From Mageeibacillus sp. UBA1212 (GTDB lineage: Bacteria; Bacillota; Clostridia; UBA1212): DNA of 15,906 nt. A program made the translations under genes and the position numbers. Numbering within the stretch: the first letter of the stretch is position 1; the number at the start of each line of letters is the position of its first letter. The DNA lies in assembly GCA_002309655.1 (NCBI GenBank), contig DBXM01000053.1:1-15906 (forward strand), given 5' to 3'. The notes beneath the pieces are model-generated. The model was not told the DNA's origin. It worked only from the letters and a program-made list of their open reading frames with translations, and did not search any database. Shown piece by piece: positions 6,743-14,636 of this stretch.

Positions 6743-7495
6743 ATGAAGCAGACAAACTACAAACTGACGCTGTCGTACGACGGAACCGGTTTCAAGGGCT
6801 GGCAGAAGCAGCCGGGAACCGAAGCCGACACGATCCAGGGGCGCCTCGAGGCGATCGCCTCAAAGCTGAACGGACGGGAGACTGCGGTGAACGGCGCCGG
6901 CAGAACGGACGCGGGGGTTCACGCCACCTGCCAGACGGCGAACGTAATTCTTGACGGCGAGCGGACGGCCGCGGAGGTTGCGGAACTGTTCAACAGGTAT
7001 CTTCCCGAGACGGTTTCGGTGGACCGGGCCGAGGTGTGCGCGCCGGATTTCCACGCGAGGCTCTCCAAAAGCCGCAAAACCTACACTTATTACGTATATT
7101 TGAGCGAAAAGCCGCCGGTTTTCAGGCGAAAATACGTTTACGCCTACGGGAAGCCGCTCGATATCAATAAAATCAAAAAGGCGTGCGAAAAGCTTGAGGG
7201 CGTTCACGATTTCAGAGGGTTCGCGACCGCGGTGCCGAAAAAGAAGAGCTCGGTGAGAACAATATTCGAGGCGCGCGCCCAAATCGAAGGCGACACGCTG
7301 ACCGTAAAACTGACCGCGGACGGATTCCTGTACAACGAAGTAAGGATCATCGTAGGAACACTTCTTTCAATCGGGTGCGGCGAGCTTGACGAAAACGCGG
7401 TAAACAGAGTTTTTGAGAGCGGCGACAGGAGCGAGGCGGGATTCACGGCGCCGGCGAGGGGACTGTTTCTGACGGACGTGAGTTACGGGGAATAA
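6743..7495 (+). CDS. truA: tRNA pseudouridine(38-40) synthase TruA
   Basis: The protein has 250 residues, a normal length for the family. It converts uridines 38-40 in the tRNA anticodon arm to pseudouridine in the cytoplasm. Hallmarks are the N-terminal LSYDGTGFKGWQKQP, the catalytic motif GAGRTDAGVHA with Asp56, SRKTYTYYVY, and the C-terminal FLYNEVRIIVGTLLSIG and ARGLFLTDVSYGE. In FLYNEVR the residue after Asn is Glu where Met is common, a minor variation. The ATG at 6743 is chosen over the upstream ATG at 6704 because AGAGGAGGG (6726-6734) sits just before it and the upstream ATG lies inside the predicted promoter. No clear terminator follows before the next promoter. Confidence 0.95.
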   Translation: MKQTNYKLTLSYDGTGFKGWQKQPGTEADTIQGRLEAIASKLNGRETAVNGAGRTDAGVHATCQTANVILDGERTAAEVAELFNRYLPETVSVDRAEVCAPDFHARLSKSRKTYTYYVYLSEKPPVFRRKYVYAYGKPLDINKIKKACEKLEGVHDFRGFATAVPKKKSSVRTIFEARAQIEGDTLTVKLTADGFLYNEVRIIVGTLLSIGCGELDENAVNRVFESGDRSEAGFTAPARGLFLTDVSYGE

Positions 7496-7512
7496 AGGTT
7501 GACTCGCCTGCG

Positions 7513-7542
7513 CGCGTATAAACGCGTATATTCGCGTATATT
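7513..7542 (+). repeat. Three tandem 10-base repeats abutting a promoter
   Basis: CGCGTATAAA, CGCGTATATT and CGCGTATATT start at 7513, 7523 and 7533. The period of 10 is about one turn of B-DNA, so all copies face the same side of the helix. The last copy overlaps the -35 box at 7541. The array could bind a regulator cooperatively or serve as a bendable upstream element. Confidence 0.6.
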
Positions 7543-7569
7543 GAAAACCGGCCCGGGCTGTTGTATAAT
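7541..7569 (+). promoter_or_regulatory. Promoter of the surface-protein cluster
   Basis: TTGAAA (7541-7546), a 17-base spacer and a perfect TATAAT (7564-7569) give a strong sigma-A promoter. The spacer holds the palindrome GCCCGGGC (7551-7558), a possible repressor site. The transcription start would be near 7576, about 93 bases before the TTG start codon. Confidence 0.7.
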
Positions 7570-7668
7570 AAATACCGGCAAAGTATCCGGGAACGTTGCA
7601 CCTGCGCGCGGCGGAATTTCATTCCATATTTTTAATTCCCGGCCTGCCTGCTTGCGGAGGGACAGACG

Positions 7669-10600
7669 TTGAAGCGTTTTATTTCCGGCAAAGATAACAA
7701 AACAGTGAGACGCGCGGAGCCTGCGAAGGGGAGAGCGCTTTGGAAGACGGTAATTGCGGCTGCGGCGGTGTTTGCGGCGGTCGTGCTTGCCGTTTTGTGT
7801 CTTTTTTCGGGAAATAAAAGCGAGGCGGTGGACGGAATTAGTTATGAAGACTCCAAGTCGCACTCGGGAACGTTCACTTCGTTTCAGGCGGTCGTGAACG
7901 GATTGGCAGGTTCGGGTGGAACGGTAACGATCCGCAACAACTCGGGCGGCCCCAAGGTCGTGTATATAGACAGCACGTGCGTTCTCAACAACGGAACTTA
8001 TTTTGAAGTCGGAGAGGGGCAGCCGATTACGTTCAGGCGCGCGGACGGATTCACCGGACCGATGTTCAGGCTGGAAGGCACCGAAAGCATCGACATCAGT
8101 TTTATCTCGTACACGGGAAACGTGATTTTCGACAACGTGAACTCTTCCTACCCGTTCATTGACGGCGTTGGCTCGATGAACGTCTACGGAGTCGGATTTT
8201 ACAGAGCCGGCAGGCTTCCGGATTCGGTGAATCCAAACTTTCCGGACAGCCAGGTGTTCTTCTTCCACGAGATAGATTTCTCGTACGCCTACTATCCCTC
8301 TTACAAGGACTGTTACCTGGACCTCCAGTCGGCGCTCGACCTCACTCCCGCGGGGGGAACAATCTGCGTCTCAAACGCCAACCGGTCGGACTATATCTAC
8401 TCGAACGAGATGGGAATTCTGCTCCCGAAGACGGTCGAGTTTAAAAAGAACGTAAAACTGCTTTTCTATACCGAGCTTGTCAACGCGAGTTCGGCGGCGG
8501 TTTTCGACGGGAATTCGCTCTTTTCGATTGCGGAAGGCGTGTCGGTCGAGTTCGTGAAGGACAGCGAGAGCTCGACGCTCGGAATCAAGCCGGGCGCAGG
8601 CGTCAACGCCGTTGACATTTACGGAAAGCTTCGCGCAATCAATTTTGAAGGCACCGGGAACATTTACATCCGTTCGACCGGTTCGGCGGAGCTCGTAACC
8701 CCGGAGGCGTACGGGGGAGCGATCTACTGCGAGACAGAGTTCAGAACGGACGTGGCAGGTTCGGGAACGGCGCCTGCGAAGAATTATACGGTTCTGGGCG
8801 GGTCGTTCACGATGCCGGCGGCGCTTTCGGCAAGCGGCTACTCGTTCGGGGGCTGGAAGTCGAGATACAGGTCGCTGACTTTGAACGCGGGCGATTCCTG
8901 CACGGCTCTCAGGGGCGACATTTTCGACGCGGTCTGGACGCTCGATCCGCCCACGGTCGTGACGCAGATTAAACCGGCTTATTTTGCGGGAGACGTGGAC
9001 AACACGGCGGTCTTCAAGGCGGACCACCCGCTGGCGGCGACGTTCCCGATTAAATATACGTGGTACTTAAAGAGCGGCTCCGGCGCCACGAGAATTGCGG
9101 AAGGAGACAGCTACACAATTTCCGGCACGGCCGCGACAGGTTCGCGCTTTTACTGCGTGGCGGAGATAACCGACGGCGCGGGAAGGACGGCGTCCGTGCA
9201 GAGTATCAATTCCTTCGTGTCGGTCATTCAGAAAACCGCGGTCGACAAGCCTTCCTTCAACAACTCGTACTCCGTCGAATACAACGGCTCGACGGCGATA
9301 TTCATGATTGCTACCGGAATCGGCTACGAGGTCACGGGAATTTCCGGCAGGGACGCGGGAACGTACACCGCGACGGTTTCGCTCGTTTCCGATTCGTTCA
9401 TCTGGTCGGACGGAACCGAGGACCCGATAGTTATAAAGTGGGAAATCACGAAGAAAAAGGCTGAGATCGCCGCCGTCGACGCGTCTTCGGTGTCGGGACA
9501 GCCTGACACGCCGCTGAAAGTGGCTTACAAAGGGTTCGTGAACGGCGAGGAGCCCGAGGGGAGCGTTCTTGTGTACAGGGACGCCGGAAACACGCCCGGA
9601 ACCTACACGATCCACGTCTCCTTCGACGAATCCTCCTTCGCGAACGCGCACAACTATGACATCACCGTCACCAACGGCACGTACACCATCACGATGAACG
9701 CGCTGCAGAGCCTGAAAATGAACATTATCGCGGAGCTGAAGGCCATCGACCACAGCCACGTGACCGACAAAAACGCCGACAAGAAGTACAACGACACGCT
9801 CGACGCGGCAATCGACGCGATCAACGCGGCAACGACGGAGGCGGAGGTCTACGGACAGAGAGACGGCTTTTACGCGTTCCTGGACGGCTTCGTGATAAAG
9901 CTTCGCGTCGTGTTCCTGCCGGATTTTCCGGTCTACCTCTACGACGGCGACGTGATAACCGAGGGAATCAACGTCTATGTAACGCTTTTCGACAAATACG
10001 ACGCGCTCAAGATTTCCAAATACGACATTTTGTACAACCACGGCGGGAAGGACGGCGCGCTCCGGGAAGGCGACAAATCGTTCACGGTCGAGGCGGGAAT
10101 CCTGTCGGCGGTGGCTGAAATTCCCGAGGTGCTGCCGGCTGAAGCGCGGGGCGGCGAACACGGGCCCAAGGTCGAAAACGTGAGGCTGAAGGATCCGGAC
10201 GCGCTGTGCGTTTACGGCGGGAAAATGCCGGAGCTGGTGTGCGATTCAAGCGTCCCGGGCATGGTCAGGTTCGATCTGGAGGTGTTCCCGCGCGCCGGCG
10301 AGGACTACTATTCGTACACGTTCGTCTCGGACGGGAACAGTATGGTGACCGTGAAGGGCGTTCTGGCGGTGACGGCGGAAAAGGCCGTGCTGACTGTGGG
10401 CGCGAAGGACCTGATTTTCTACGAAGGGACGCTGCCGGCTTTCACGTACGTCTACGAGGGGTTTGTGGGCGACGACACGCCCGCTTCGCTGGGAAAGAGG
10501 CCGGAAATTGAGAACGCGGCGTGGAAACCGGGTGTTTACGAGGTCGTTCCCGCCGGCGGAGAGGCGGAAAATTACAGATTTGAGTACAAAACCAGCATGC

Positions 10601-11808
10601 TTTTCGTGAGGGAAAGCATTTTCTCGCCGGTGGTTGAGGACGTGCCGGACGACGTGGCGACGGAAATAACGCTCGACGACGGTTCGACGCTCACGGTGAA
10701 AGGCGTTCCGGACAGCGAAAAGGAAGAACTTGAAAATGAGGCCGGCGGGCACGCAGCTACGACGCCCGGATTTGTTTCGGGGGAACAGGTTTGCGACGCG
10801 TACGAGATGTCGGTCAGCGGCGGGCAGAGCGAAGGCACCCAGGCGTTGATCTCGGTAAGCATTCCCGAAAGCGCGGAGGACGGAACGGTCCACGTAATCG
10901 TTAAAGACAAGGACGGAAATATGTCTACGGTGGCCGGGGCGACGGTCGCGGACGGCAAGGTCACATTCCCGTACAAAGGCGAGGGCACTTACGTGATCAC
11001 GTCGGGAGCCGCGGAGGAAGCCGTCAAGGAGATACACGGACTTCTCGAAGAGACTGAAAAGAACCCGGAAAAAGCGGGCGAAAATGCATGGATAATCAAG
11101 GCGATCTACGACTCGCTGACCGAAAAAGGCAAAAAACATCTGACTGACGAGGATTTGGAGAGAATCGGCGCGCTGCTTGCGGGCGCGAACGGACGGCTCG
11201 TTATCGACGGCGGCGACCCGAAAAAGGCGCATGCGGAGGGAATCTGGGTGTTCCCGGCGCCGGAGCTTATGGACCCGTCGGTGGAGCTCGTGCTTCTCAA
11301 ATTCGAGGGCAGGGAGTTCGATAATATTGACACCTCGGCGGTTTTTGTTGAGGACGAACAGGGCGGCAAGATGCTGCTCGCGGTATACGACACCGCGATT
11401 TTGAAAACCGTGACGGCGAACGGGTCGAGCAGGACCGAAATGGCGGGCGGCGCCGGAGTTTCGCGCAGGGTCACGGTGTACATCCCTTATAACGCGAAAA
11501 TGTTCGCGAGCGAGGACATCGAGGTGTACCTGGTTAAGGAAGGCGACGGCGGGATCGAGCGGCAGCTGATCCCGGCGGAGCCCGCGGCAAGAAGAGTCGA
11601 GAATGAAAACGGCACGTTCATCGTGTTTGAGACGGATGAGTTCGGCGTGTTCGCGGTGGCGGGCAGGCCGGTGGGAAAACTTCACGGAAACGGTCTGACG
11701 GCGGTATGGATAGCGATCGGCGCTTTGATCGCGGCGCTGCTGGCTGTCGGAATCGTCTGGAGCGTCGTGTCAAGGCGGCGCAAAGCGGAGGAGAGAACGG
11801 ATGGCTGA
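7669..11808 (+). CDS. Large membrane-anchored surface protein with InlB-like, Ig-like and MBG-type modules
   Basis: The protein has 1379 residues. A positively charged N-terminus and a hydrophobic segment (about 27-47) act as signal or anchor. Residues about 60-350 look like a beta-helix: TFTSFQAVVNGLAGSGGTVT and a later SALDLTPAGGTICV resemble starts of right-handed parallel beta-helix surface proteins. An InlB/Listeria-Bacteroides-type repeat with a GYSFGGW core lies near 372-398, an Ig-like module at about 425-520, an MBG-type module at about 595-675 and another at about 920-1000. A short helical segment is at about 678-735. The C-terminus ends in a membrane helix (about 1344-1366) and a basic tail (RRRK), without an LPXTG sorting motif. 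The bulk is therefore outside the cell, held by the C-terminal helix; a role in attachment or wall contact is inferred. The TTG start is supported by GGAGGG (7656-7661), 7 bases upstream. It overlaps the next gene by 8 bases. Confidence 0.8.
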   Translation: MKRFISGKDNKTVRRAEPAKGRALWKTVIAAAAVFAAVVLAVLCLFSGNKSEAVDGISYEDSKSHSGTFTSFQAVVNGLAGSGGTVTIRNNSGGPKVVYIDSTCVLNNGTYFEVGEGQPITFRRADGFTGPMFRLEGTESIDISFISYTGNVIFDNVNSSYPFIDGVGSMNVYGVGFYRAGRLPDSVNPNFPDSQVFFFHEIDFSYAYYPSYKDCYLDLQSALDLTPAGGTICVSNANRSDYIYSNEMGILLPKTVEFKKNVKLLFYTELVNASSAAVFDGNSLFSIAEGVSVEFVKDSESSTLGIKPGAGVNAVDIYGKLRAINFEGTGNIYIRSTGSAELVTPEAYGGAIYCETEFRTDVAGSGTAPAKNYTVLGGSFTMPAALSASGYSFGGWKSRYRSLTLNAGDSCTALRGDIFDAVWTLDPPTVVTQIKPAYFAGDVDNTAVFKADHPLAATFPIKYTWYLKSGSGATRIAEGDSYTISGTAATGSRFYCVAEITDGAGRTASVQSINSFVSVIQKTAVDKPSFNNSYSVEYNGSTAIFMIATGIGYEVTGISGRDAGTYTATVSLVSDSFIWSDGTEDPIVIKWEITKKKAEIAAVDASSVSGQPDTPLKVAYKGFVNGEEPEGSVLVYRDAGNTPGTYTIHVSFDESSFANAHNYDITVTNGTYTITMNALQSLKMNIIAELKAIDHSHVTDKNADKKYNDTLDAAIDAINAATTEAEVYGQRDGFYAFLDGFVIKLRVVFLPDFPVYLYDGDVITEGINVYVTLFDKYDALKISKYDILYNHGGKDGALREGDKSFTVEAGILSAVAEIPEVLPAEARGGEHGPKVENVRLKDPDALCVYGGKMPELVCDSSVPGMVRFDLEVFPRAGEDYYSYTFVSDGNSMVTVKGVLAVTAEKAVLTVGAKDLIFYEGTLPAFTYVYEGFVGDDTPASLGKRPEIENAAWKPGVYEVVPAGGEAENYRFEYKTSMLFVRESIFSPVVEDVPDDVATEITLDDGSTLTVKGVPDSEKEELENEAGGHAATTPGFVSGEQVCDAYEMSVSGGQSEGTQALISVSIPESAEDGTVHVIVKDKDGNMSTVAGATVADGKVTFPYKGEGTYVITSGAAEEAVKEIHGLLEETEKNPEKAGENAWIIKAIYDSLTEKGKKHLTDEDLERIGALLAGANGRLVIDGGDPKKAHAEGIWVFPAPELMDPSVELVLLKFEGREFDNIDTSAVFVEDEQGGKMLLAVYDTAILKTVTANGSSRTEMAGGAGVSRRVTVYIPYNAKMFASEDIEVYLVKEGDGGIERQLIPAEPAARRVENENGTFIVFETDEFGVFAVAGRPVGKLHGNGLTAVWIAIGALIAALLAVGIVWSVVSRRRKAEERTDG

Positions 11809-13081
11809 AGAGTACAACGAGCAGGCGGAGGAATACTTCACGACCGGCGAGCTGAACGAAGAGATGCTCATGGGAGAGGAAAACGAATCTCCGAACGAGG
11901 AAAACGAAGAGAATAACGAGGACGAAGAGGAAGAAGAAGAGGAAGAGGAGGAAGAGGAGGAAGAAGAGGACGATTCCGATGATTCGGACGACGGCTCAGA
12001 CGACTCCGATTCGGACGACTCAGGTGACGACGGCGAGGAAAACGACTCGGGCGACGAGGAAAACGACAACAGAAAGAAATCCTCAATTGACCCGGACGAA
12101 ACTGCCGGAGCACCTTTCAAAAAAGTCAGCGTCAGATTCCTGTCGGCGCTCGCCGCGCTCTTCATTATCGCGCTAATCTTTATGATTTTCGCGGTGAATT
12201 CGTTCCCGACGGCGCGCGCGGGGGACTTCTCGGTGGGCACGGACTACATCGACTATTCGTTCCGCGTTTCCGACCTCAAGGGGTACGAGCTTTTCGTCAC
12301 GCTCGAGAACGACTACGAGGACACCAGAACGATGACCGTTCGCGAAGGCCTCAACCGCGGCATTTTCGAAGGGCTGACGCCCGGCACCGCCTACAGGTTC
12401 AAGGTCTCGGGCAAGAGCAAATTCGGGAAGAGCACCCTTATTTCCAAGCGAATCGTCACCGGCAGCGACAACCCGAACGCCGGCATCGCGCTCCTCACGC
12501 AGGCTGCCGACGGAACGGTGGGATTCAGGCTGAAATTCTACGACCCGGAGGGGAAGATCGAAAAGGCCGAGTACTCGTGGGAGTTCACCGGCAAAAACGC
12601 CTCCGAAGAGGCCAAACTTGACGCGGTGAGCGGCGGAGAGACCGTTCCCGCAGTCAACGCGTACAAAACAATAGGCAGAATCAACGCGGAAGGCGAACTG
12701 AAGGTGTCGGTCTACTGCACGGCCGGCGGACAGAAAATGCTTTTCGCGGAGCAGACGCTGGCGGTCAGAACGGGAGTTGAGGCGGGCGAGAATTCGGTTC
12801 TCGGCGTCACCTTTGACGCGGACTTCGGCGCGTACAGCGGCAAGGGGGTCGGATTCGTGCTGGTTTACGACGACCCGCAGAACATTTTCGACGCGTTCGA
12901 GGCGGTCATCACGGCGTCTGACGGCACTGTCTACAAGATGACGCGCGAAGGGAACACTTTTAAGGCCGGGGACGACTTCAAGCCCGACGGCGAGACGAAC
13001 TACATGCTGACCGTGACCGCGGTTCCTGCCGGGACAGGCAGAACCGACCGCATTCAGGTTCTCGGGGAATTGATAAGATAA
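11801..13081 (+). CDS. Single-pass membrane protein with very acidic cytoplasmic tail and external FN3-like domains
   Basis: The protein has 426 residues. Residues 1-90 are strongly acidic and probably disordered, with an unbroken run of 15 Glu at 42-56 followed by Asp/Ser repeats. PFKKVSVR (105-112) precedes a membrane helix (about 112-133); by the positive-inside rule the acidic part is cytoplasmic. The outside part starts with an FN3-like domain (about 140-225; note LTPGTAYRFKV), and two or more beta-rich domains of unknown type fill about 230-426. No catalytic motif is seen. The ATG lies inside the end of the surface-protein gene, with GGAGGAGAG at 11787-11795, so the two are probably co-translated and may interact. 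The tail could bind basic partners or cations, such as the RRRK tail of the neighbour; that is inference. Confidence 0.8.
   Translation: MAEEYNEQAEEYFTTGELNEEMLMGEENESPNEENEENNEDEEEEEEEEEEEEEEEDDSDDSDDGSDDSDSDDSGDDGEENDSGDEENDNRKKSSIDPDETAGAPFKKVSVRFLSALAALFIIALIFMIFAVNSFPTARAGDFSVGTDYIDYSFRVSDLKGYELFVTLENDYEDTRTMTVREGLNRGIFEGLTPGTAYRFKVSGKSKFGKSTLISKRIVTGSDNPNAGIALLTQAADGTVGFRLKFYDPEGKIEKAEYSWEFTGKNASEEAKLDAVSGGETVPAVNAYKTIGRINAEGELKVSVYCTAGGQKMLFAEQTLAVRTGVEAGENSVLGVTFDADFGAYSGKGVGFVLVYDDPQNIFDAFEAVITASDGTVYKMTREGNTFKAGDDFKPDGETNYMLTVTAVPAGTGRTDRIQVLGELIR
11924..11970 (+). repeat. Uninterrupted 47-base purine (GAA/GAG) tract
   Basis: This run of G and A only encodes the 15-Glu stretch. GAA and GAG codons are mixed, so it is a cryptic rather than perfect triplet repeat. 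Such tracts can slip in replication in steps of three and can form triplex-like structures. Confidence 0.75.
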
Positions 13082-13159
13082 AAACGTTTCAGCTTCGCGG
13101 CCGGCCGGCAGGCGGAAAACAAAAACAGGCGGCAGGTTGCGGATCAACGGAGGATAGTC

Positions 13160-14092
13160 ATGGAAAAAGATAGTAAAACTCAGGAAAAAGGCAATACGCA
13201 GGAAAAAAGCAAGAAAATGAAGGCGTCGACCGTCGTGAAGATCGTTCTGATCGTGCTCGCAATCGCCTACCTGGCGGTGGGCTTCATCGTTCCGAACGAG
13301 ATTTTCCGGAAGAATATTAAGGACGTGGCCAACATCGGCGGCAGAATAGTCGAACGCGGCCCCACGATCCTCCGCTCTATCACAATAGTAATTGTAATAG
13401 TGCTGATCAGCCTTCTTATCCAGCTGGTGCTGAAGCTTCTCTTCTCCGGAACCACCCGCGGCAAGACGCTTATAAAGATAATTAACAGTTTTATTAAATA
13501 CGCGGCGGTCCTCGGGTGCATTTTCGCGGTGCTTTCGGCGTTCGGCGTCGACACGACGACCCTTCTTGCAGGGGCCGGAATCCTGGCGCTGATGATCTCG
13601 CTCGGAACGCAGAGCCTCGTTGCCGACATTGTCGCGGGCCTGTTCATCAACTTCGAGAACGTTTTCGAAATCGGCGACATCGTTACGATCGACGGCTTCC
13701 GGGGAGAGGTCTTCGAGGTCGGCATCCGCAACACAAAGCTGCGCGACATCAGCGGAAACGTGAAAATCATCAAAAACTCGGCGATTTCCAACATCGTCAA
13801 CATGTCCCACGAGCTCTCCCTCGTCACCGCGGAGATCTCGATTGCGGGCAGTTCGACGGTCGAAGAGGTGGAGCAGGTAATCAACGACAGCCTTGCGGCA
13901 ATCGGCGAGAAAATTCCTGCGATCAAGGAGGGGCCGTACTATAAAGGCATCACTTCGTTCAACGACGAAGGCTGCGGCGTGAAGATTGTCGCGTACGTGA
14001 ACGAGGCGGACAGGTTCCAGACCGAGCGCGACCTCAAGAGAGAGCTGAAGCGGGCGTTCAACAAGGGCGGCATAAAGGGCGTGAGCGCGTAA
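13160..14092 (+). CDS. MscS-family mechanosensitive ion channel
   Basis: The protein has 310 residues, close to the size of small-conductance MscS. A charged, Lys/Gln-rich N-terminus (1-22) precedes membrane helices at about 23-43, 72-94 and 111-130. The pore-lining helix (about 134-165) has the Gly/Ala-rich pattern LLAGAGILALMISLGTQSLV typical of MscS TM3. The cytoplasmic beta domain follows (about 166-220: FEIGDIVTIDGFRGEVFEVG, then NVKIIKNSAISN where MscS has the IPNG-type element), then the alpha/beta vestibule domain to the end. These channels open on membrane tension and release solutes during osmotic downshock. ACGGAGGA at 13147-13154 supports the ATG. It lies 78 bases after the acidic-tail gene and may share its transcript, which would tie the cluster to envelope stress. 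Confidence 0.92.
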   Translation: MEKDSKTQEKGNTQEKSKKMKASTVVKIVLIVLAIAYLAVGFIVPNEIFRKNIKDVANIGGRIVERGPTILRSITIVIVIVLISLLIQLVLKLLFSGTTRGKTLIKIINSFIKYAAVLGCIFAVLSAFGVDTTTLLAGAGILALMISLGTQSLVADIVAGLFINFENVFEIGDIVTIDGFRGEVFEVGIRNTKLRDISGNVKIIKNSAISNIVNMSHELSLVTAEISIAGSSTVEEVEQVINDSLAAIGEKIPAIKEGPYYKGITSFNDEGCGVKIVAYVNEADRFQTERDLKRELKRAFNKGGIKGVSA

Positions 14093-14155
14093 ACGTGAAT
14101 TAACTACGGACGGTGTTTTTTGTTCCGGACGGCATTTTTGAAAGGAGAATCAACC

Positions 14156-14395
14156 ATGAGAGTTACTGTGACAATTAACGGCAAACTGCTTATCTGCGAG
14201 TTTTTCGCGGCGGAGGCGATCGACGCTGAGACCGTGATGTTCAGAACGACGCCCCAGTACCCGGACATCGAGGTCAAAGGCGTGAATTCTGCGGCGGTCA
14301 TCGAAAAACTGGGCGACAGGTCGTCGATAGTGCTTGAAGACGAAAAGGCGCGCCTTATAAAGAAGGGCATTATCGCGTTCGGGCCGAACGTTTGA
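14156..14395 (+). CDS. Small conserved-looking protein of unknown function
   Basis: The protein has 79 residues and is not recognised. The ATG at 14156 follows AAAGGAG (14141-14147) with 8 bases of spacing; an upstream ATG at 14120 in the same frame lacks such a site. The sequence alternates short predicted strands (MRVTVTINGKLLICEFF, then VMFRTTPQYPDIEVKG) with helix-like parts, is soluble and has no membrane helix or signal. It has the GC-rich codon use of its neighbours, which supports real coding. It lies 63 bases after the MscS gene and before a hairpin terminator, so it is probably the last gene of that transcript. Confidence 0.6.
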   Translation: MRVTVTINGKLLICEFFAAEAIDAETVMFRTTPQYPDIEVKGVNSAAVIEKLGDRSSIVLEDEKARLIKKGIIAFGPNV

Positions 14396-14424
14396 CCGGA
14401 TCGTTTGACCGTAACGTTTGACCG
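14389..14424 (+). repeat. Three tandem copies of CGTTTGACCG with 13-base period
   Basis: Identical CGTTTGACCG copies start at 14389, 14402 and 14415, separated by three variable bases. The first copy carries the stop codon of the 79-residue ORF. The spaced arrangement suggests either a protein-binding array or a small tandem duplication. Confidence 0.65.
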
Positions 14425-14467
14425 CATTCCCGCTCTGCGGCGCGGAAAACCATTCACGAATTCACGA

Positions 14468-14499
14468 GGGGGCACTTCGCGGGAAGCGCCTCCTTCTTT
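14468..14499 (+). terminator. Hairpin terminator after the surface/MscS cluster
   Basis: GGGGGC and CTTC (14468-14478) pair with GAAG and GCCTCC (14483-14493), with one G-U pair, one A-C mismatch and a 4-base loop. TTCTTT (14494-14499) follows on the plus strand. This is a reasonable rho-independent terminator about 73 bases after the last stop codon. Confidence 0.55.
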
Positions 14500-14559
14500 C
14501 AACGTAGCCGCCGGGCTTTCAACTCAACCACCGGGCGAAAGAACTCGAAATCTGCGTTA

Positions 14560-14589
14560 TTGCGCCAGGTGTTCGCGTTCATTTATAAT
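14560..14589 (+). promoter_or_regulatory. Promoter of the XRE-TPR regulator
   Basis: TTGCGC (14560-14565), an 18-base spacer and a perfect TATAAT (14584-14589) form a likely sigma-A promoter with a start near 14596 and a leader of about 41 bases. Confidence 0.55.
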
Positions 14590-14595
14590 GAGTCC

Positions 14596-14609
14596 GCGAT
14601 CCGGATCGC
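14596..14609. promoter_or_regulatory. Perfect 14-base palindrome at the predicted transcription start
   Basis: GCGATCCGGATCGC reads the same on both strands and sits at about +1 to +14 of the predicted transcript of the XRE-TPR gene. Bound protein there would block the polymerase, so it is a candidate operator for autoregulation. Confidence 0.5.
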
Positions 14610-14636
14610 ATGAACGTTTTTCAAGAGGTGATAATT

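Noticed and set aside
10246..11685. Minus-strand frame of 479 codons inside the large surface-protein gene
   Set aside because: The translation is Arg/His/Val-rich without domains, while the plus-strand frame has signal, repeat modules and a membrane anchor.
11640..11808. LPXTG-type wall anchor at the end of the large surface protein
   Set aside because: A membrane helix and basic tail are present, but no LPXTG-like motif is seen before them.
12173..13810. Minus-strand frame of 545 codons across the acidic-tail and MscS genes
   Set aside because: It spans two well-supported plus-strand genes and their gap, and its composition is that of an antisense shadow.
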